Source of the DNA: Halomarina litorea
Lineage (GTDB): Archaea > Halobacteriota > Halobacteria > Halobacteriales > Haloarculaceae
Length of the DNA stretch: 64,000 nt
NCBI RefSeq assembly: GCF_024227715.1
Contig: NZ_CP100448.1
Span: forward strand, 1,054,001 to 1,118,000
Direction: 5' to 3'
Position numbers and translations under genes: made by a program. Under the pieces are notes generated by a model that saw nothing but the letters and a program-made list of their open reading frames with translations, made no database searches and was not told the DNA's origin. Every line of letters starts with the position of its first letter. The stretch's first letter is position 1. Positions 16,005 through 24,217 of this stretch are shown here, in pieces.

Positions 16005-17192
16005 TCAGTTCGTCGCCGTCTCGATGGCCTGCGCCAGGTCGGTCCGCAGGTCCTCGACGTGTTCGACGCCGACCGAGACGCGGATGAGGCCGTCGTCGAG
16101 GCCCGCCGCCTCGCGTTCCTCGGACGGGACGGCGGCGTGGGTCATCGCCGCCGGCTGTTCGATGAGGCTCTCGACGCCGCCCAGCGACTCCGCGAGGGTG
16201 AACACCTCGGTGTTCGAGACGAGGGCGGACGCCTCCTCGAGGGTGCCGTCGAGTTCGAAGCTCAGCATCCCGCCGAAGTCGTCCATCTGCCGGGCGGCGA
16301 CGTCGTGCTGGGGGTGCGAGTCCAGCCCGGGGTAGTACACCGCGTCCACCTTCGGGTGGTCCTCGAGCCACGTCGCGAGGGTCCGGGCGTTCTCGCAGTG
16401 GCGGTCCATCCGTACGGGGAGGGTCTTCGTCCCCCGGAGGACCAGGAAACAGCCGAAGGGGCCCGGCGTCGCCCCCACCGCGTTCTGGTAGAAACCGAGG
16501 CGCTCGTCCAGATCCTCGCTGTCGGTGACGAGCGCACCCCCCACGACGTCCGAGTGGCCCCCGAGGTACTTCGTCAGCGAGTGGCTGACGATGTCGGCCC
16601 CGTGCTCGAGCGGGCGCTGGAGGTACGGCGTGGCGAAGGTGTTGTCCACGGCACAGAGCGCCCCACCCTCGTGGGCCACCTGCGAGACGGCGGCGACGTC
16701 CACCACCTGCATCAGCGGGTTCGTGGGCGTCTCCATCCAGACGAGTTCCGTCTCCTCGCGCATCGCGTCGGCGACGGCGTCCGCGTCGGTCATATCGACG
16801 AAGGAGAACTCGACGTCGTACTGGTCGTACACCTGCGTGAACAGGCGGTGGGTCCCGCCGTAGACGTCGTCGCCGGTGACGACGTGGTCGCCCGACTCGA
16901 GGAGGTTCACCACGGCGTTGATAGAGCCCATCCCGGAGGAGAAGGCGCGGCCGTACTCGCCCCCCTCCAGCGACGCGAGGTTCGCCTCCAAATCTGTCCG
17001 GGTGGGGTTCCCGGTCCGCGAGTACTCGTAGCCCCGGTGGTCGCCGGGGCCGTCCTGTACGTACGTCGAGTTGGCGTAGATGGGCGTCATCAGCGCGCCC
17101 GTCTCCGCGTCCGGTTCCTGCCCGGCGTGGACGGCGCGCGTCTCGATGCGGTGGTCCTCGTCTCCGCCGTTCTCGTGGCTCTCGTCGCTCAT
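16005..17192 (-). CDS. Cystathionine gamma-synthase/lyase family enzyme
   Basis: A 395-aa PLP enzyme of the Cys/Met metabolism family. The PLP-binding Lys208 lies in [27 protein letters not shown] is the phosphate-binding/tetramer loop; SGMGSINAV and ETPTNPLM are further signatures. It would form cystathionine from an activated homoserine plus cysteine, or cleave it; sequence alone does not separate synthase from lyase. A cysteine-synthase-family gene lies 0.3 kb upstream on the same strand, separated by a tiny opposite-strand zinc-finger gene, suggesting a transsulfuration pair. Confidence 0.93.
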   Translation of the reverse strand: MSDESHENGGDEDHRIETRAVHAGQEPDAETGALMTPIYANSTYVQDGPGDHRGYEYSRTGNPTRTDLEANLASLEGGEYGRAFSSGMGSINAVVNLLESGDHVVTGDDVYGGTHRLFTQVYDQYDVEFSFVDMTDADAVADAMREETELVWMETPTNPLMQVVDVAAVSQVAHEGGALCAVDNTFATPYLQRPLEHGADIVSHSLTKYLGGHSDVVGGALVTDSEDLDERLGFYQNAVGATPGPFGCFLVLRGTKTLPVRMDRHCENARTLATWLEDHPKVDAVYYPGLDSHPQHDVAARQMDDFGGMLSFELDGTLEEASALVSNTEVFTLAESLGGVESLIEQPAAMTHAAVPSEEREAAGLDDGLIRVSVGVEHVEDLRTDLAQAIETATN

Positions 17193-17286
17193 GCAGGAGG
17201 GTGAACGGCCCCGAGTGTGACTCTTGCCGTTCGGCGCGGGCGACCGTCAGGGCTACGCGGCCCGTCCTCGACGTTCCGAACCGTCC

Positions 17287-17478
17287 GTGACACGAAACGA
17301 GATTCGCCGCGACGACCTGCGGGCGGGCGTCGTCGAGTGCCCGCTGTGCGAACGGCAGGTCCCCGACCCGACCGACCACGCCTTCGTCTACGGGACCGTC
17401 GACGCCGTCACCGCCGAGAACGCGGACGCGGTCGAGTGTCCGGCCTGTACCGGCGTCACGTTCGTCTCCGGGGAGTGA
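17287..17478 (+). CDS. 63-aa zinc-finger micro-protein
   Basis: Started at GTG 17287 (VTRNEIRRDDL). The protein has two CxxC knuckles, CPLC near residue 18 and CPAC near residue 50, so one zinc-bound domain is expected. Haloarchaea encode many such small CPxC proteins, mostly of unknown role. It lies on the opposite strand between the cystathionine enzyme and the cysteine synthase; its stop is 1 nt from the 3' end of the latter. A longer in-frame ATG start at 17224 would add a basic leader and is less likely. Confidence 0.7.
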   Translation: MTRNEIRRDDLRAGVVECPLCERQVPDPTDHAFVYGTVDAVTAENADAVECPACTGVTFVSGE

Positions 17479-17479
17479 C

Positions 17480-18457
17480 CTACCCCTGCCACTCCTCGAA
17501 CGACCCGTAGATGCCCTTCGAGAGGTAGCGCTCGCTGGAGTCGGGGAACACCGTCACCACGGAGTCGTAGGGGGCGTCTAGCTCCCCGTCGCGGATGCGT
17601 CGGGCGACGTTCAGGGCGGCGACGCTCGCCGCACCCGACGAGGAGGCGACGAGATGGCCCTCCTCGCGGGCCAGTCGCTTCAACTCCTCCTGTGCGCGTT
17701 CGTCCGTCACGGTGGCGATCTCGCTCACGAGGTCGACGTCGAACAGTTCGTTCGTGGCGGCGTCGCTCGTCCCGATGCCCTCCGTCTTGTACTCGCCGTG
17801 GGGCGGGTCCTCGCCGACCGTGCGGCGGTACACCGACCCCTCGGGTTCGACCGCAGAGACGAACGTCGACGGCTCTCGCTCCCGGAAGTACCGCGCCATC
17901 CCCATCAGCGTCCCCGCCGTGCCGCACCCGGCGACGACTGCGCCCACCTCGCCGTCGAGTGCCTCGTCGATTTCGGGTGCGGTGGTCTCGTAGTGCGCCT
18001 CCGCGTTCAGCGGGTTCGAGAACTGCTGGGGGACGACACCGCCTCGCTCCTCGGCGAGTTCCTCGGCGCGGTCGATGGCCCCCGCGATGCCGTCCGCGGT
18101 GGGCGTGTTCACCACCTCCGCGCCCAGCGCGCGCATGAGTCGCTGTTTCTCCACGCTGAACCGTTCGGGGACGACGAACACCGCCTCGACGCCCAACTGC
18201 CCGGCGGCGAGGGCGAGACCGATGCCGGTGTTCCCAGCGGTCGGTTCGACGATGGTCCCCCCGCCGTCGAGGGTCCCCTCCTCCAGCATCCGTTCGAGCA
18301 TGTATCGCCCGATGCGGTCCTTGACGCTCGCGCCGGGGTTGAACGACTCCAGTTTGGCGTAGACGGGCACCTCGTCGGGCGAGACGTGCACCCGGACGAG
18401 TGGCGTCTCGCCGATGGTATCGAGGACGGAGGGCAACGGTTCGCGGTGGGTCGTCAT
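17480..18457 (-). CDS. Cysteine synthase family PLP enzyme
   Basis: A 325-aa fold-type II PLP enzyme. Lys46 in NPGASVKDRIG is the Schiff-base lysine; PTAGNTGIGLA binds the substrate carboxylate, and VAGCGTAGTLMG is the PLP-phosphate loop. It would make cysteine from O-acetylserine (or O-phosphoserine) and sulfide, or act as a cystathionine beta-synthase. The substrate loop reads PTAGNTG rather than the TSGNTG of classic O-acetylserine sulfhydrylases, so the CBS-type role is open. The neighbourhood with a cystathionine synthase/lyase supports sulfur amino-acid interconversion. Confidence 0.92.
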   Translation of the reverse strand: MTTHREPLPSVLDTIGETPLVRVHVSPDEVPVYAKLESFNPGASVKDRIGRYMLERMLEEGTLDGGGTIVEPTAGNTGIGLALAAGQLGVEAVFVVPERFSVEKQRLMRALGAEVVNTPTADGIAGAIDRAEELAEERGGVVPQQFSNPLNAEAHYETTAPEIDEALDGEVGAVVAGCGTAGTLMGMARYFREREPSTFVSAVEPEGSVYRRTVGEDPPHGEYKTEGIGTSDAATNELFDVDLVSEIATVTDERAQEELKRLAREEGHLVASSSGAASVAALNVARRIRDGELDAPYDSVVTVFPDSSERYLSKGIYGSFEEWQG

Positions 18458-18520
18458 CTGGCAAATATTGCAGCATCGCGCCCAATAAGGTGCCGGTGTC
18501 CGGCGGCGTCACCGCCTCGC

Positions 18521-19309
18521 TCACCCCCGCGCGGCGGTCACCAGCGCCCGGACCCGGGCCTCGTCGACGGGGTTCGTCGGGGCGCCTCCTTCCTTCAGCG
18601 CCGACCCGACGATGGCCCCGTCCGCGACCGAGAGGACCTCCCAGACCGTCTCGGGGGTGACGCCGCTCCCTGCGAGGACGGGGACGTCGAGTTCCGCCGC
18701 CACGCGCGCGACTCGCGAGAGGCGGTCGGCGTTAGTCGGTTCGGCCGTCCCTCGCCCCGAGACGACCACCGCGTCCGCGTGGCCGCGTTCGACTACGTCT
18801 CGGGTCTCGCTCTCCACGTTCTCCTCGCCGAGCGGGCTGCTGTGTTTCACCGCCACGTCCGCGAGGACAGACACGTCGCAGTCGAGTCGGTCGCGCAGGC
18901 GCATCGTCTCGTGGGCGCGGCCCTCGACGACCCCCTGGTCGGTCACCCGCGCGCCCGCGTGGACGTTCACGCGGACCATCGCGCCTCCCGTCGCGGCGGC
19001 CACCGAGAGGGCCGCGCGGGCGTCGTTCCGGAGGACGTTCACCCCCACCGGCAGCGAGACGGCGTCGCGCACCGCCCCCACGACGGCGGTCATCTCGGCG
19101 ACGGTGTGGTCGGGCACGTCGTCGGGGTAGAACGGCGCGTCCCCGAAGTTCTCGACCAGCAGCGCGTCCATCCCGCCGGATTCGAGGGCGCGCGCGTCCG
19201 CGACGGCGCGGTCACGGAGTCCGGTACGGGACCCCTCGTACCCCGGCGCGCCGGGCAGGGTCGGCAGGTGGACCATCCCGACCAGCAGTCCCTCGCAGGT
19301 GTCGAACAT
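18521..19309 (-). CDS. BtpA/SgcQ family protein
   Basis: A 262-aa TIM-barrel protein of the BtpA family, named for a cyanobacterial photosystem I biogenesis factor but widespread in archaea with unknown enzymatic activity. Signatures include LLVGMVHLPTLPGAPGYEG at the N-terminus, DALLVENFGDAPF, LPVGVNVLRNDARAALSVA, VRVNVHAGARVTDQG and VLAGSGVTPETV near the C-terminus. The ATG at 19309 is chosen because the family begins with the barrel's first strand. A Cys-rich 30-residue ORF lies 38 nt upstream on the same strand. Confidence 0.88.
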   Translation of the reverse strand: MFDTCEGLLVGMVHLPTLPGAPGYEGSRTGLRDRAVADARALESGGMDALLVENFGDAPFYPDDVPDHTVAEMTAVVGAVRDAVSLPVGVNVLRNDARAALSVAAATGGAMVRVNVHAGARVTDQGVVEGRAHETMRLRDRLDCDVSVLADVAVKHSSPLGEENVESETRDVVERGHADAVVVSGRGTAEPTNADRLSRVARVAAELDVPVLAGSGVTPETVWEVLSVADGAIVGSALKEGGAPTNPVDEARVRALVTAARG

Positions 19310-19347
19310 ACCGGGGGTCGGGCAGTCGGGGAGAAAAGCGATACCGC

Positions 19348-19440
19348 TCAGCAACACCCGGGCGGACAGCACTCGGGGGGACACTCGGGGCAGCTGTCGG
19401 CGGTCGGTTCGGCTTCGCGGGTGCAGTCGGTTCGGTTCAT
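19348..19440 (-). CDS. Putative 30-aa Cys-rich mini-protein
   Basis: ATG at 19438-19440 and TGA at 19348-19350 enclose 30 codons. Seven residues are cysteine: Cys6, Cys17, Cys20, Cys24, Cys25, Cys29 and Cys30, the last six packed in CPECPPECCPPGCC. That density suggests a small metal-binding (metallothionein-like) peptide rather than a normal zinc finger. It sits 38 nt upstream of btpA on the same strand and may share its mRNA. The first half (TDCTREAEPTADS) is polar and acidic like other haloarchaeal micro-proteins. Too short for certainty. Confidence 0.5.
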   Translation of the reverse strand: MNRTDCTREAEPTADSCPECPPECCPPGCC

Positions 19441-19557
19441 CGCGTTCGGAGGGAGGTACCGCAGGAGGATGAAGCCGGCAGTGATCGTCCGGGCAGGTGC
19501 TATCCGCGCGGATAGCGCCCGACACGACTTTTCCCGGCGGACGGCCTACGGGGGGCG

Positions 19558-19671
19558 ATGACCGACGGGACCTGCGGGACCGGGGAGTCGGAGGGGCCGG
19601 ACGACGTCCGGGAGTGGCGGGCGACGTGGCACGGGATACACGCGGTACTGGGCCGGAAGTGCTGGAGATGA
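19558..19671 (+). CDS. 37-aa ORF coupled to the next ORF
   Basis: ATG 19558 opens 37 codons (start MTDGTCGTGESEGPDDVREW, end LGRKCWR). The TGA stop overlaps the ATG of the next ORF by 4 nt (ATGA), a common coupling in haloarchaeal operons. A TATA-like stretch GACTTTTCC lies ~30 nt upstream. No family is recognised; composition (acidic first half, Trp residues) is compatible with a real micro-protein. Confidence 0.4.
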   Translation: MTDGTCGTGESEGPDDVREWRATWHGIHAVLGRKCWR

Positions 19672-19802
19672 CGGCCAAACAGCTCTACTCCGAGCGCTTC
19701 GGCGAGTGGCCGGGGGCCGACGGCGGCGCCTACCCGGCCGTCCCCGGGTCGGAACGCCTGTTCGACCGGAACCGGGTGGCGGCCATCGTCGCCGGGGAGT
19801 GA
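19668..19802 (+). CDS. 44-aa hypothetical micro-protein
   Basis: Starts at ATG 19668 inside the stop of the preceding ORF. The product begins MTAKQLYSERFGEWPGADGG and ends NRVAAIVAGE. It is amphipathic with no membrane span. Codon use has strong G/C third positions. It lies 91 nt before the gamma carbonic anhydrase gene on the same strand. Function unknown. Confidence 0.45.
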   Translation: MTAKQLYSERFGEWPGADGGAYPAVPGSERLFDRNRVAAIVAGE

Positions 19803-19893
19803 GACGGCGGGGACGGGCCGATTGGGACCCGCCGAGGCGGGGCCAGGCCGTCTCACGGGCAACGGTTAAGCGAGCGCCGTCCGCCCCTCGGGC

Positions 19894-20397
19894 ATGGTCA
19901 TCCGTTCGTTCGACGGGGTGGAACCGGAGATACACGAGTCGGCGTACGTCGACGAGTCGGCGGTCGTCGTCGGGGACGTGACGCTCGAAGCCGAGGCCAG
20001 CGTCTGGCCGAACGTCACCCTCCGGGGGGACCACGGCGCCATCGTCCTCCGGGAGGGCGCGAACGTCCAGGACAACGCCGTCTGCCACGAGGGGACCGAA
20101 ATCGGGCCGTACGCCACCGTTGGCCACACCGCCATCGTCCACGCCGCCACCGTCGGAGAGCGGGCGATGGTCGGGATGGGCGCGGTGGTCCTCGACGGCG
20201 CGACGGTCGGGGAACGAGCGCTCGTCGGCGCCGGGAGCGTCGTCACCGAGGGGACCGACGTGCCCCCGGAGACGCTGGTCGCGGGCACCCCCGCCGAGGT
20301 AATAAAGGAGGTGAGCGACTCGCCGTGGACGGCCGCGGGCGACCGCTACGTCGACCTCTCGCGAGAACACATGGCGACGAGCGAGCGCCTCGACTGA
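19894..20397 (+). CDS. Gamma-type carbonic anhydrase-like hexapeptide-repeat protein
   Basis: A 167-aa left-handed beta-helix protein of the YrdA/CaiE/gamma-CA family. Hexapeptide repeats run from about residue 15 to 135 (VVVGDVTLEAEASVWPN, IGPYATVGHTAIVHAATVG). Zinc ligands are at His65 (NAVCHEG), His78 and His83 (GHTAIVH), the arrangement of the family's trimeric metal site. Many homologues lack measurable carbonic anhydrase activity, so the reaction is not assured. A C-terminal helix (WTAAGDRYVDLSREHM) closes the fold. A TATA-like GGTTAAGC lies ~30 nt upstream. Confidence 0.9.
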   Translation: MVIRSFDGVEPEIHESAYVDESAVVVGDVTLEAEASVWPNVTLRGDHGAIVLREGANVQDNAVCHEGTEIGPYATVGHTAIVHAATVGERAMVGMGAVVLDGATVGERALVGAGSVVTEGTDVPPETLVAGTPAEVIKEVSDSPWTAAGDRYVDLSREHMATSERLD

Positions 20398-20406
20398 GGA
20401 CGCGCC

Positions 20407-20751
20407 TCAGGCGGCGTCGTGGTTCTCGGGGTCGTCGCGCGGGGACTCGTCGGTCGCCTCGCCGTCCCGGGTCGCCCCATAACGGTCGGCGTCCGGCCCG
20501 TCCCCGGCCACCGCCTCGAGGACGGCGCGTTCGCCGTCGTCCGCGCGGCGACGGGCCTCGTCCGCGGCCCCGTCCCAGACGGCCCGCCCGAAGGCGTCCG
20601 TCGCGACCCGCCCCACCTCGCTTGGGTTGCCCTCGTACTCCGCCTGGAGGTCCCGCGCCAGTTCGTGGTCGTCCGCCCGCCGGACGAACGCGACGAACAG
20701 GTCGCTCGCGCCGGCGTGCCGCGCGGCCGCTATCGCGTCGTCTGATACCAT
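20407..20751 (-). CDS. Conserved haloarchaeal acidic protein
   Basis: A 114-aa protein started at the ATG at 20751 (MVSDDAIAAARHAG). It is largely helical (FVAFVRRADDHELARDLQAEYEGN, GRAVWDGAADEARRRADDGERAVLEAVA) with a disordered acidic tail. A longer open frame upstream runs through the tRNA-derived repeat and is rejected. It converges with the gamma-CA gene (9-nt gap). No function is recognised. Confidence 0.7.
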   Translation of the reverse strand: MVSDDAIAAARHAGASDLFVAFVRRADDHELARDLQAEYEGNPSEVGRVATDAFGRAVWDGAADEARRRADDGERAVLEAVAGDGPDADRYGATRDGEATDESPRDDPENHDAA

Positions 20752-20804
20752 ACTCGACGGGACTCCCGCGCGTCGGATAGGGGTTGTCGTGGCACCTGCG
20801 GGGT

Positions 20805-20914
20805 GGTTCGAATCCCTCAGTGCCCGTTCATCCTGCCGCGAGCCGAACGGCGAGCGGCTGGTGAACGAACCGCTGGGATTCGAAGCAGGGAGCGACTGCA
20901 AGGAGCGACCGTGG
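20805..20914 (+). repeat. tRNA-Arg-derived repeat, copy A (inverted relative to copy B)
   Basis: Two blocks: 20805-20829, GGTTCGAATCCCTCAGTGCC plus GTTC, matches the T-arm and 3' acceptor end of the tRNA-Arg at 25634 with one change; 20876-20914 is nearly identical, in reverse complement, to 25554-25592 (one mismatch visible at the A/C in CTGATTCG/CTGCTTCG). Thus the same composite unit occurs at 20.8 and 25.5 kb in opposite orientation. It lacks a D-arm and anticodon arm, so it is not a tRNA gene. No gene is otherwise visible in 20752-21023; the last 45 nt are AT-rich promoter-like sequence. Confidence 0.8.
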
Positions 20915-21023
20915 TGTCCGGACGGGGCGTCGGGCCGGCCGCCGACACCAACTGTAACCGAGGAGTGATTCTCTATTGACAATCTCTACCATGTGACCCT
21001 CAATCTATTTACGATGTGCCAAT

Positions 21024-21932
21024 GTGAGTAGGACTAACGTGTCTCTTGGCAACCTGAACCACGACCGGGGGCCACCGGAGGGCTTGCTCGGCAACCTCCG
21101 GGGGCTCCAGCGTGCACGACAGCAGGGTGGTTGTTCGGTCGGGTGTCGGTCGCGCAGGACCGACGACGCGCGCCTCCCGTGGGAAGCGTTCGACCGGTAT
21201 GGCGGCTGGGGGGGTCACGCGTTCCACGGCACCGACCCCGGAACCGACCGGACGCCGGTCGTGTTCGTCCACGGGAACCAGCGCGACGCCTGTGACTGGG
21301 AGGAACACGCCGAGTTCTTCCTCAAGCGCAGCTACACCGGCGACGAACTGTGGGCCATCTCCTTCGACGACGGGAGTCCCACCCACCGGGCGATGGCCTC
21401 GCAACTCGACCACTTCGTCGGGAAGGTCCGCGAGCACGCGGGCGTCGAGGAGGTGTCGGTCGTCGCCCACAGCCTCGGCGTCACCGGCGTCCGCCACTGG
21501 CTCTACGACCGCGACCGGTACGACTGGGTGGACACCTTCGTCGGCCTCGCGGGGGCCAACCACGGCACCGTTCTGAGTTCGTGGTGCGCCACGGCCGGCC
21601 TCACGAGCGGGACGTACAAGATGAGCCCCTTCCTCCGAGCGGACTACGCCATCCGCGAGGACCACCCGCTCGCGAAACTCAACGAGGACGAGACGCCCGG
21701 CGACGTCGACTACTACACCATCCGGGGGAGCCACGACCCCCTGTTCTGGCGCTGCGAGCGCAGCCCCGAACTCGATGGCGCCGTCAACCTCGAACTCCCC
21801 GTCGACCACGACGGCGTCAGAACCGACCGCGAGGCCATCGAACACGTCTTCGAGTGGGTCTCGGGGACCGACCCCTACGACCTGCGCCACCACGTCGGCC
21901 TGCCGGAGTCGGCCGAGAACGCGGCGGACTGA
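21024..21932 (+). CDS. Lipase class 2-like alpha/beta hydrolase
   Basis: About 302 aa from GTG 21024 (a second GTG at 21039 is possible). The alpha/beta hydrolase core shows the oxyanion segment PVVFVHGNQRDACDWEEHAE, the nucleophile elbow VVAHSLG with Ser150, LAGANHG after it, and a C-terminal catalytic His region (EAIEHVFEWV). This pattern fits lipase class 2 / PhaZ7-like depolymerases rather than small esterases. No Sec or Tat signal is visible, so it is probably cytoplasmic, and a role on storage polymer or lipid esters is possible. First gene right of repeat copy A; an AT-rich promoter (ATCTATTTACG) precedes it. Confidence 0.82.
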   Translation: MSRTNVSLGNLNHDRGPPEGLLGNLRGLQRARQQGGCSVGCRSRRTDDARLPWEAFDRYGGWGGHAFHGTDPGTDRTPVVFVHGNQRDACDWEEHAEFFLKRSYTGDELWAISFDDGSPTHRAMASQLDHFVGKVREHAGVEEVSVVAHSLGVTGVRHWLYDRDRYDWVDTFVGLAGANHGTVLSSWCATAGLTSGTYKMSPFLRADYAIREDHPLAKLNEDETPGDVDYYTIRGSHDPLFWRCERSPELDGAVNLELPVDHDGVRTDREAIEHVFEWVSGTDPYDLRHHVGLPESAENAAD

Positions 21933-22029
21933 CGACGGGACCTCCCGTCCGACGTTCTCCCGCCCTCGCGAACGCGTGCGACACGGTGACGCGGCACGTA
22001 TATCTATCCCGGAGCGCCGAGGGAGGGTG

Positions 22030-22320
22030 ATGGCGGAGCGACCACCCGACGACGCCACCGAACCGACTCCTCACGACGCCACGCCGACAGCGCGCGCCGA
22101 CGAGCAAACCGCCGTCCACGCCTGTGCGGTCTGTGCCGTCGAACACCCGCCGAACGATCCGGCGTGTCGCTGTACCGACTGTATCTGCGAGGAGTGCAAA
22201 CCCAACGAGTGCCCCTGTTCCGGGGCCGGCGAACGGGCCCGCGACGACCACGACCGGGGCCTGTTCACCGACCCGCTCTCGCTCCTCGGCGGGTGGCGAC
22301 TCCCCGCGAGCGGCCTCTGA
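22030..22320 (+). CDS. Cys-rich zinc-binding protein
   Basis: A 96-aa protein from ATG 22030. The middle carries ten cysteines: HACAVCAVEH followed by CRCTDCICEECKPNECPC, enough for two zinc sites. The flanks are disordered and acidic, and the C-terminus (DPLSLLGGWRL) is weakly hydrophobic. A TATA-like TATATCTATCC lies ~25 nt upstream, implying an almost leaderless mRNA and supporting this start. The fold resembles small haloarchaeal zinc-finger proteins of unknown function. Confidence 0.72.
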   Translation: MAERPPDDATEPTPHDATPTARADEQTAVHACAVCAVEHPPNDPACRCTDCICEECKPNECPCSGAGERARDDHDRGLFTDPLSLLGGWRLPASGL

Positions 22321-22422
22321 ACCCGTCTTTCCCCGTCCTCGTCCTCCGTGACTGCTCCCCGACGATTCTGTCGTGTCGGCGTTTTGTCGATCGAGTGATA
22401 CTCGGTGTCACGAGTCGCAGGG

Positions 22423-22614
22423 ATGGTCCGCTGGAGGGCGGGCGAGCGCTGGGGCTGGTCGTGGGGATGCTGGTGGGGGTGTCACGATAGCGGTGTTCCA
22501 GGACCTCGAGCCGGCGGTGTCCGGCGTCGGCCTCACCCTCGGTATCGCCGTCGGCGTCGCTACCGGGTCGGTCGTCGGGGCGTACGCGGAGCGAAGAGCG
22601 TTCGTCGAGACCGG
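22423..22614 (+). pseudogene. Degraded glycine-zipper membrane protein remnant
   Basis: Three frames each hold a piece of what looks like one small membrane protein: MVRWRA from ATG 22423, then ALGLVVGMLVGV in the next frame, then TIAVFQDLEPAVSGVGL and GIAVGVATGSVVGAYAERR in a third. Gly-x3-Gly patterns are typical of glycine-zipper proteins in haloarchaea. Two frameshifts within 100 nt point to a decayed gene. The last part abuts the opposite-strand gene ending at 22615. The rest of 22321-22422 shows nothing. Confidence 0.4.
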
Positions 22615-22830
22615 TCAGTCGTGTTTCCGGACGACCTCGACCAGTCGGCAGGTGTCGTTCGCCGCGCCCGGTTTGCTCGCCTCCGCCGACCGGCGGGCGG
22701 CCTCGAGGTCGCTCGCGCGAATCTGGTCGACGTACCGGCTCGACCAGCCGGCGCTGTCGGTCACCTCGTAGACAGCGATGTACAGTTCCTGGTTCGGTGC
22801 GTCCGTCGTGCGGTGGGTCGAGTGTGCCAT
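22615..22830 (-). CDS. 71-aa conserved haloarchaeal hypothetical
   Basis: Started at ATG 22830 (MAHSTHRTTDAP). The product is a compact alpha/beta protein: QELYIAVYEVTDSAGWSSRYV, then DQIRASDLEAARRSAEASK and a final strand CRLVEVVRKH. I recognise the shape as a small haloarchaea-specific family without known function. Promoter-like AT sequence (GTATATCTG at ~22911-22919) lies further upstream. It is antisense to the decayed glycine-zipper remnant only at its very end. Confidence 0.65.
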   Translation of the reverse strand: MAHSTHRTTDAPNQELYIAVYEVTDSAGWSSRYVDQIRASDLEAARRSAEASKPGAANDTCRLVEVVRKHD

Positions 22831-23012
22831 CGGGTGGGTAGAGATGGGTGGTGGTCGGAAGCGATACGAGACTGGCACAGAGTAGTACGCGAGAGTTAGT
22901 GCGGGCTCACGTATATCTGTTGGTCGTTCGTCACTCGGCGGCTCGACCCGGACGCGGGCGAACCCGGACGTACTTGAGGGGCGAGCGGTGAGTGTCGGGG
23001 ACGCACGTGGCC

Positions 23013-23648
23013 ATGTACGACATCCCGCCGGACCTCTGGTCGACGCTCACCACCCTCGGGACGTACCTCCTGTTCGTCCTCCTCGTCGTCGTCCCCGTCT
23101 ACCTCAACCGGGCGTACCTCCCGGGCCGCCTCGCCGCCCTCGCCCGCGGGTGGCGACGCCTCACCGCCCGTGGCTGGTGGCGCGCGGGCTACGTCCCCCT
23201 CTCGCTGGTCGTCCTCTTCGCCGCCGCCGCGGGCGCACTCGTCCTCGCGGAACTGGTTCCGCTCCTCCGGTGGGGGTGGCTCGGCGCGAACATCATCGCC
23301 GCACCCCTCGCCCCGCCGGCCGACGCCGGTCGCACGCCGGGGGTGGACTGGAGCGCGCTACTCCCCCTCGCGCTCGTCCCGGTCATCGTCGCGGCCATGC
23401 TCCTGTTCAACTACGAGGAGGAGCGCCAGTATCGCGACTCCTACCGGTCGGTGGGGGTCTGGGCGGTGTTGCACCTCGTGATGGGTATCCCCCTCTTCGC
23501 CGTCATCCCCATCTTCACGGTGGGGCTGGTCTACAAGCGCATCTACGACCGTCACGGTCTCGACGCCGCCTACGCCGTCCACTTCGCGACGAACTCGGTG
23601 CTCGTGACGGTGCTGGTGGTGGGGACGGTGGTGCTGGCGACGGTGTGA
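23013..23648 (+). CDS. CPBP-family intramembrane protease-like protein
   Basis: A 211-aa membrane protein with about six spans, from ATG 23013. The C-terminal half carries the three CPBP (Abi/Rce1-like) motifs: EExxxR in NYEEERQYRD (about residue 131), a His at the end of WAVLH, and HxxxN in AVHFATNS. These residues form the glutamic-protease active site in the family, which cleaves prenylated or anchored peptides, modifies bacteriocin immunity or matures signal peptides. It is a plausible membrane partner of the neighbouring soluble aspartic protease, but no shared operon is proven (76-nt AT-rich gap). Confidence 0.78.
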   Translation: MYDIPPDLWSTLTTLGTYLLFVLLVVVPVYLNRAYLPGRLAALARGWRRLTARGWWRAGYVPLSLVVLFAAAAGALVLAELVPLLRWGWLGANIIAAPLAPPADAGRTPGVDWSALLPLALVPVIVAAMLLFNYEEERQYRDSYRSVGVWAVLHLVMGIPLFAVIPIFTVGLVYKRIYDRHGLDAAYAVHFATNSVLVTVLVVGTVVLATV

Positions 23649-23724
23649 ACGCCCCCCGAAGTCTCGTTCGAGTTCGACTATATTCACGAAACAATTAATA
23701 TCCGACACCTGCCGGAGTGGACGT

Positions 23725-24063
23725 ATGACTCCGAGCCCCATTGTGGGCCTCGTCGAACGAACCGTCTTCACCGGCACGCACTCGTCGGCGAGCGTTCTCG
23801 TGAAGTGTGACACCGGCGCCAGGCGAACGTCGCTCGACAGCGACGTGGCCCGCACCATCGGCGCAGGCGAGGGGACGAAGACGGTGCGGGTCCGCTCCAG
23901 CAACGGCGTCCAGACGCGGGCGGTCCATCCCTTCACCGTCGAACTCCGGGGACGGACACACGATGTCCTCGCGTCGGTCACCGACCGCAGCGCGATGCGC
24001 TACGACGCGATTCTCGGACGGGACGTCCTCTCGTCGTATCTGGTCGATGCTTCGCGAGCGTAG
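23725..24063 (+). CDS. RimK-associated retropepsin-like protease
   Basis: A 112-aa single-lobe aspartic-protease-fold protein. The catalytic motif is VKCDTGARRTSLD (Asp29-Thr-Gly); the C-terminal AILGRDVLSSYLVD matches the second conserved strand of the family (ILGRD). Relatives are the putative ATP-dependent zinc proteases found with RimK/LysX ligases; they work as dimers. No ATP-grasp ligase is in this window, so it is an orphan here. TTAATATCC ends 25 nt before the ATG, indicating a leaderless transcript and fixing the start. Confidence 0.85.
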   Translation: MTPSPIVGLVERTVFTGTHSSASVLVKCDTGARRTSLDSDVARTIGAGEGTKTVRVRSSNGVQTRAVHPFTVELRGRTHDVLASVTDRSAMRYDAILGRDVLSSYLVDASRA

Positions 24064-24217
24064 GCAAGTGTCGTACCGGTACGGGACTCGACACCCGCGC
24101 ACACTCCCACGGACCGCACACCCCGTCGCCAGCACTCCGCTGACGCGTGCGGCGACAGTCCCGAATCCGTGAAAACAGGCTTATCTATCGATTCGCTGTC
24201 GTGTATCTACGGAGAAA

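Noticed and set aside
17654-19561. A 635-codon plus-strand frame
   Set aside because: Antisense to the cysteine synthase and BtpA genes; no motif and mixed composition.
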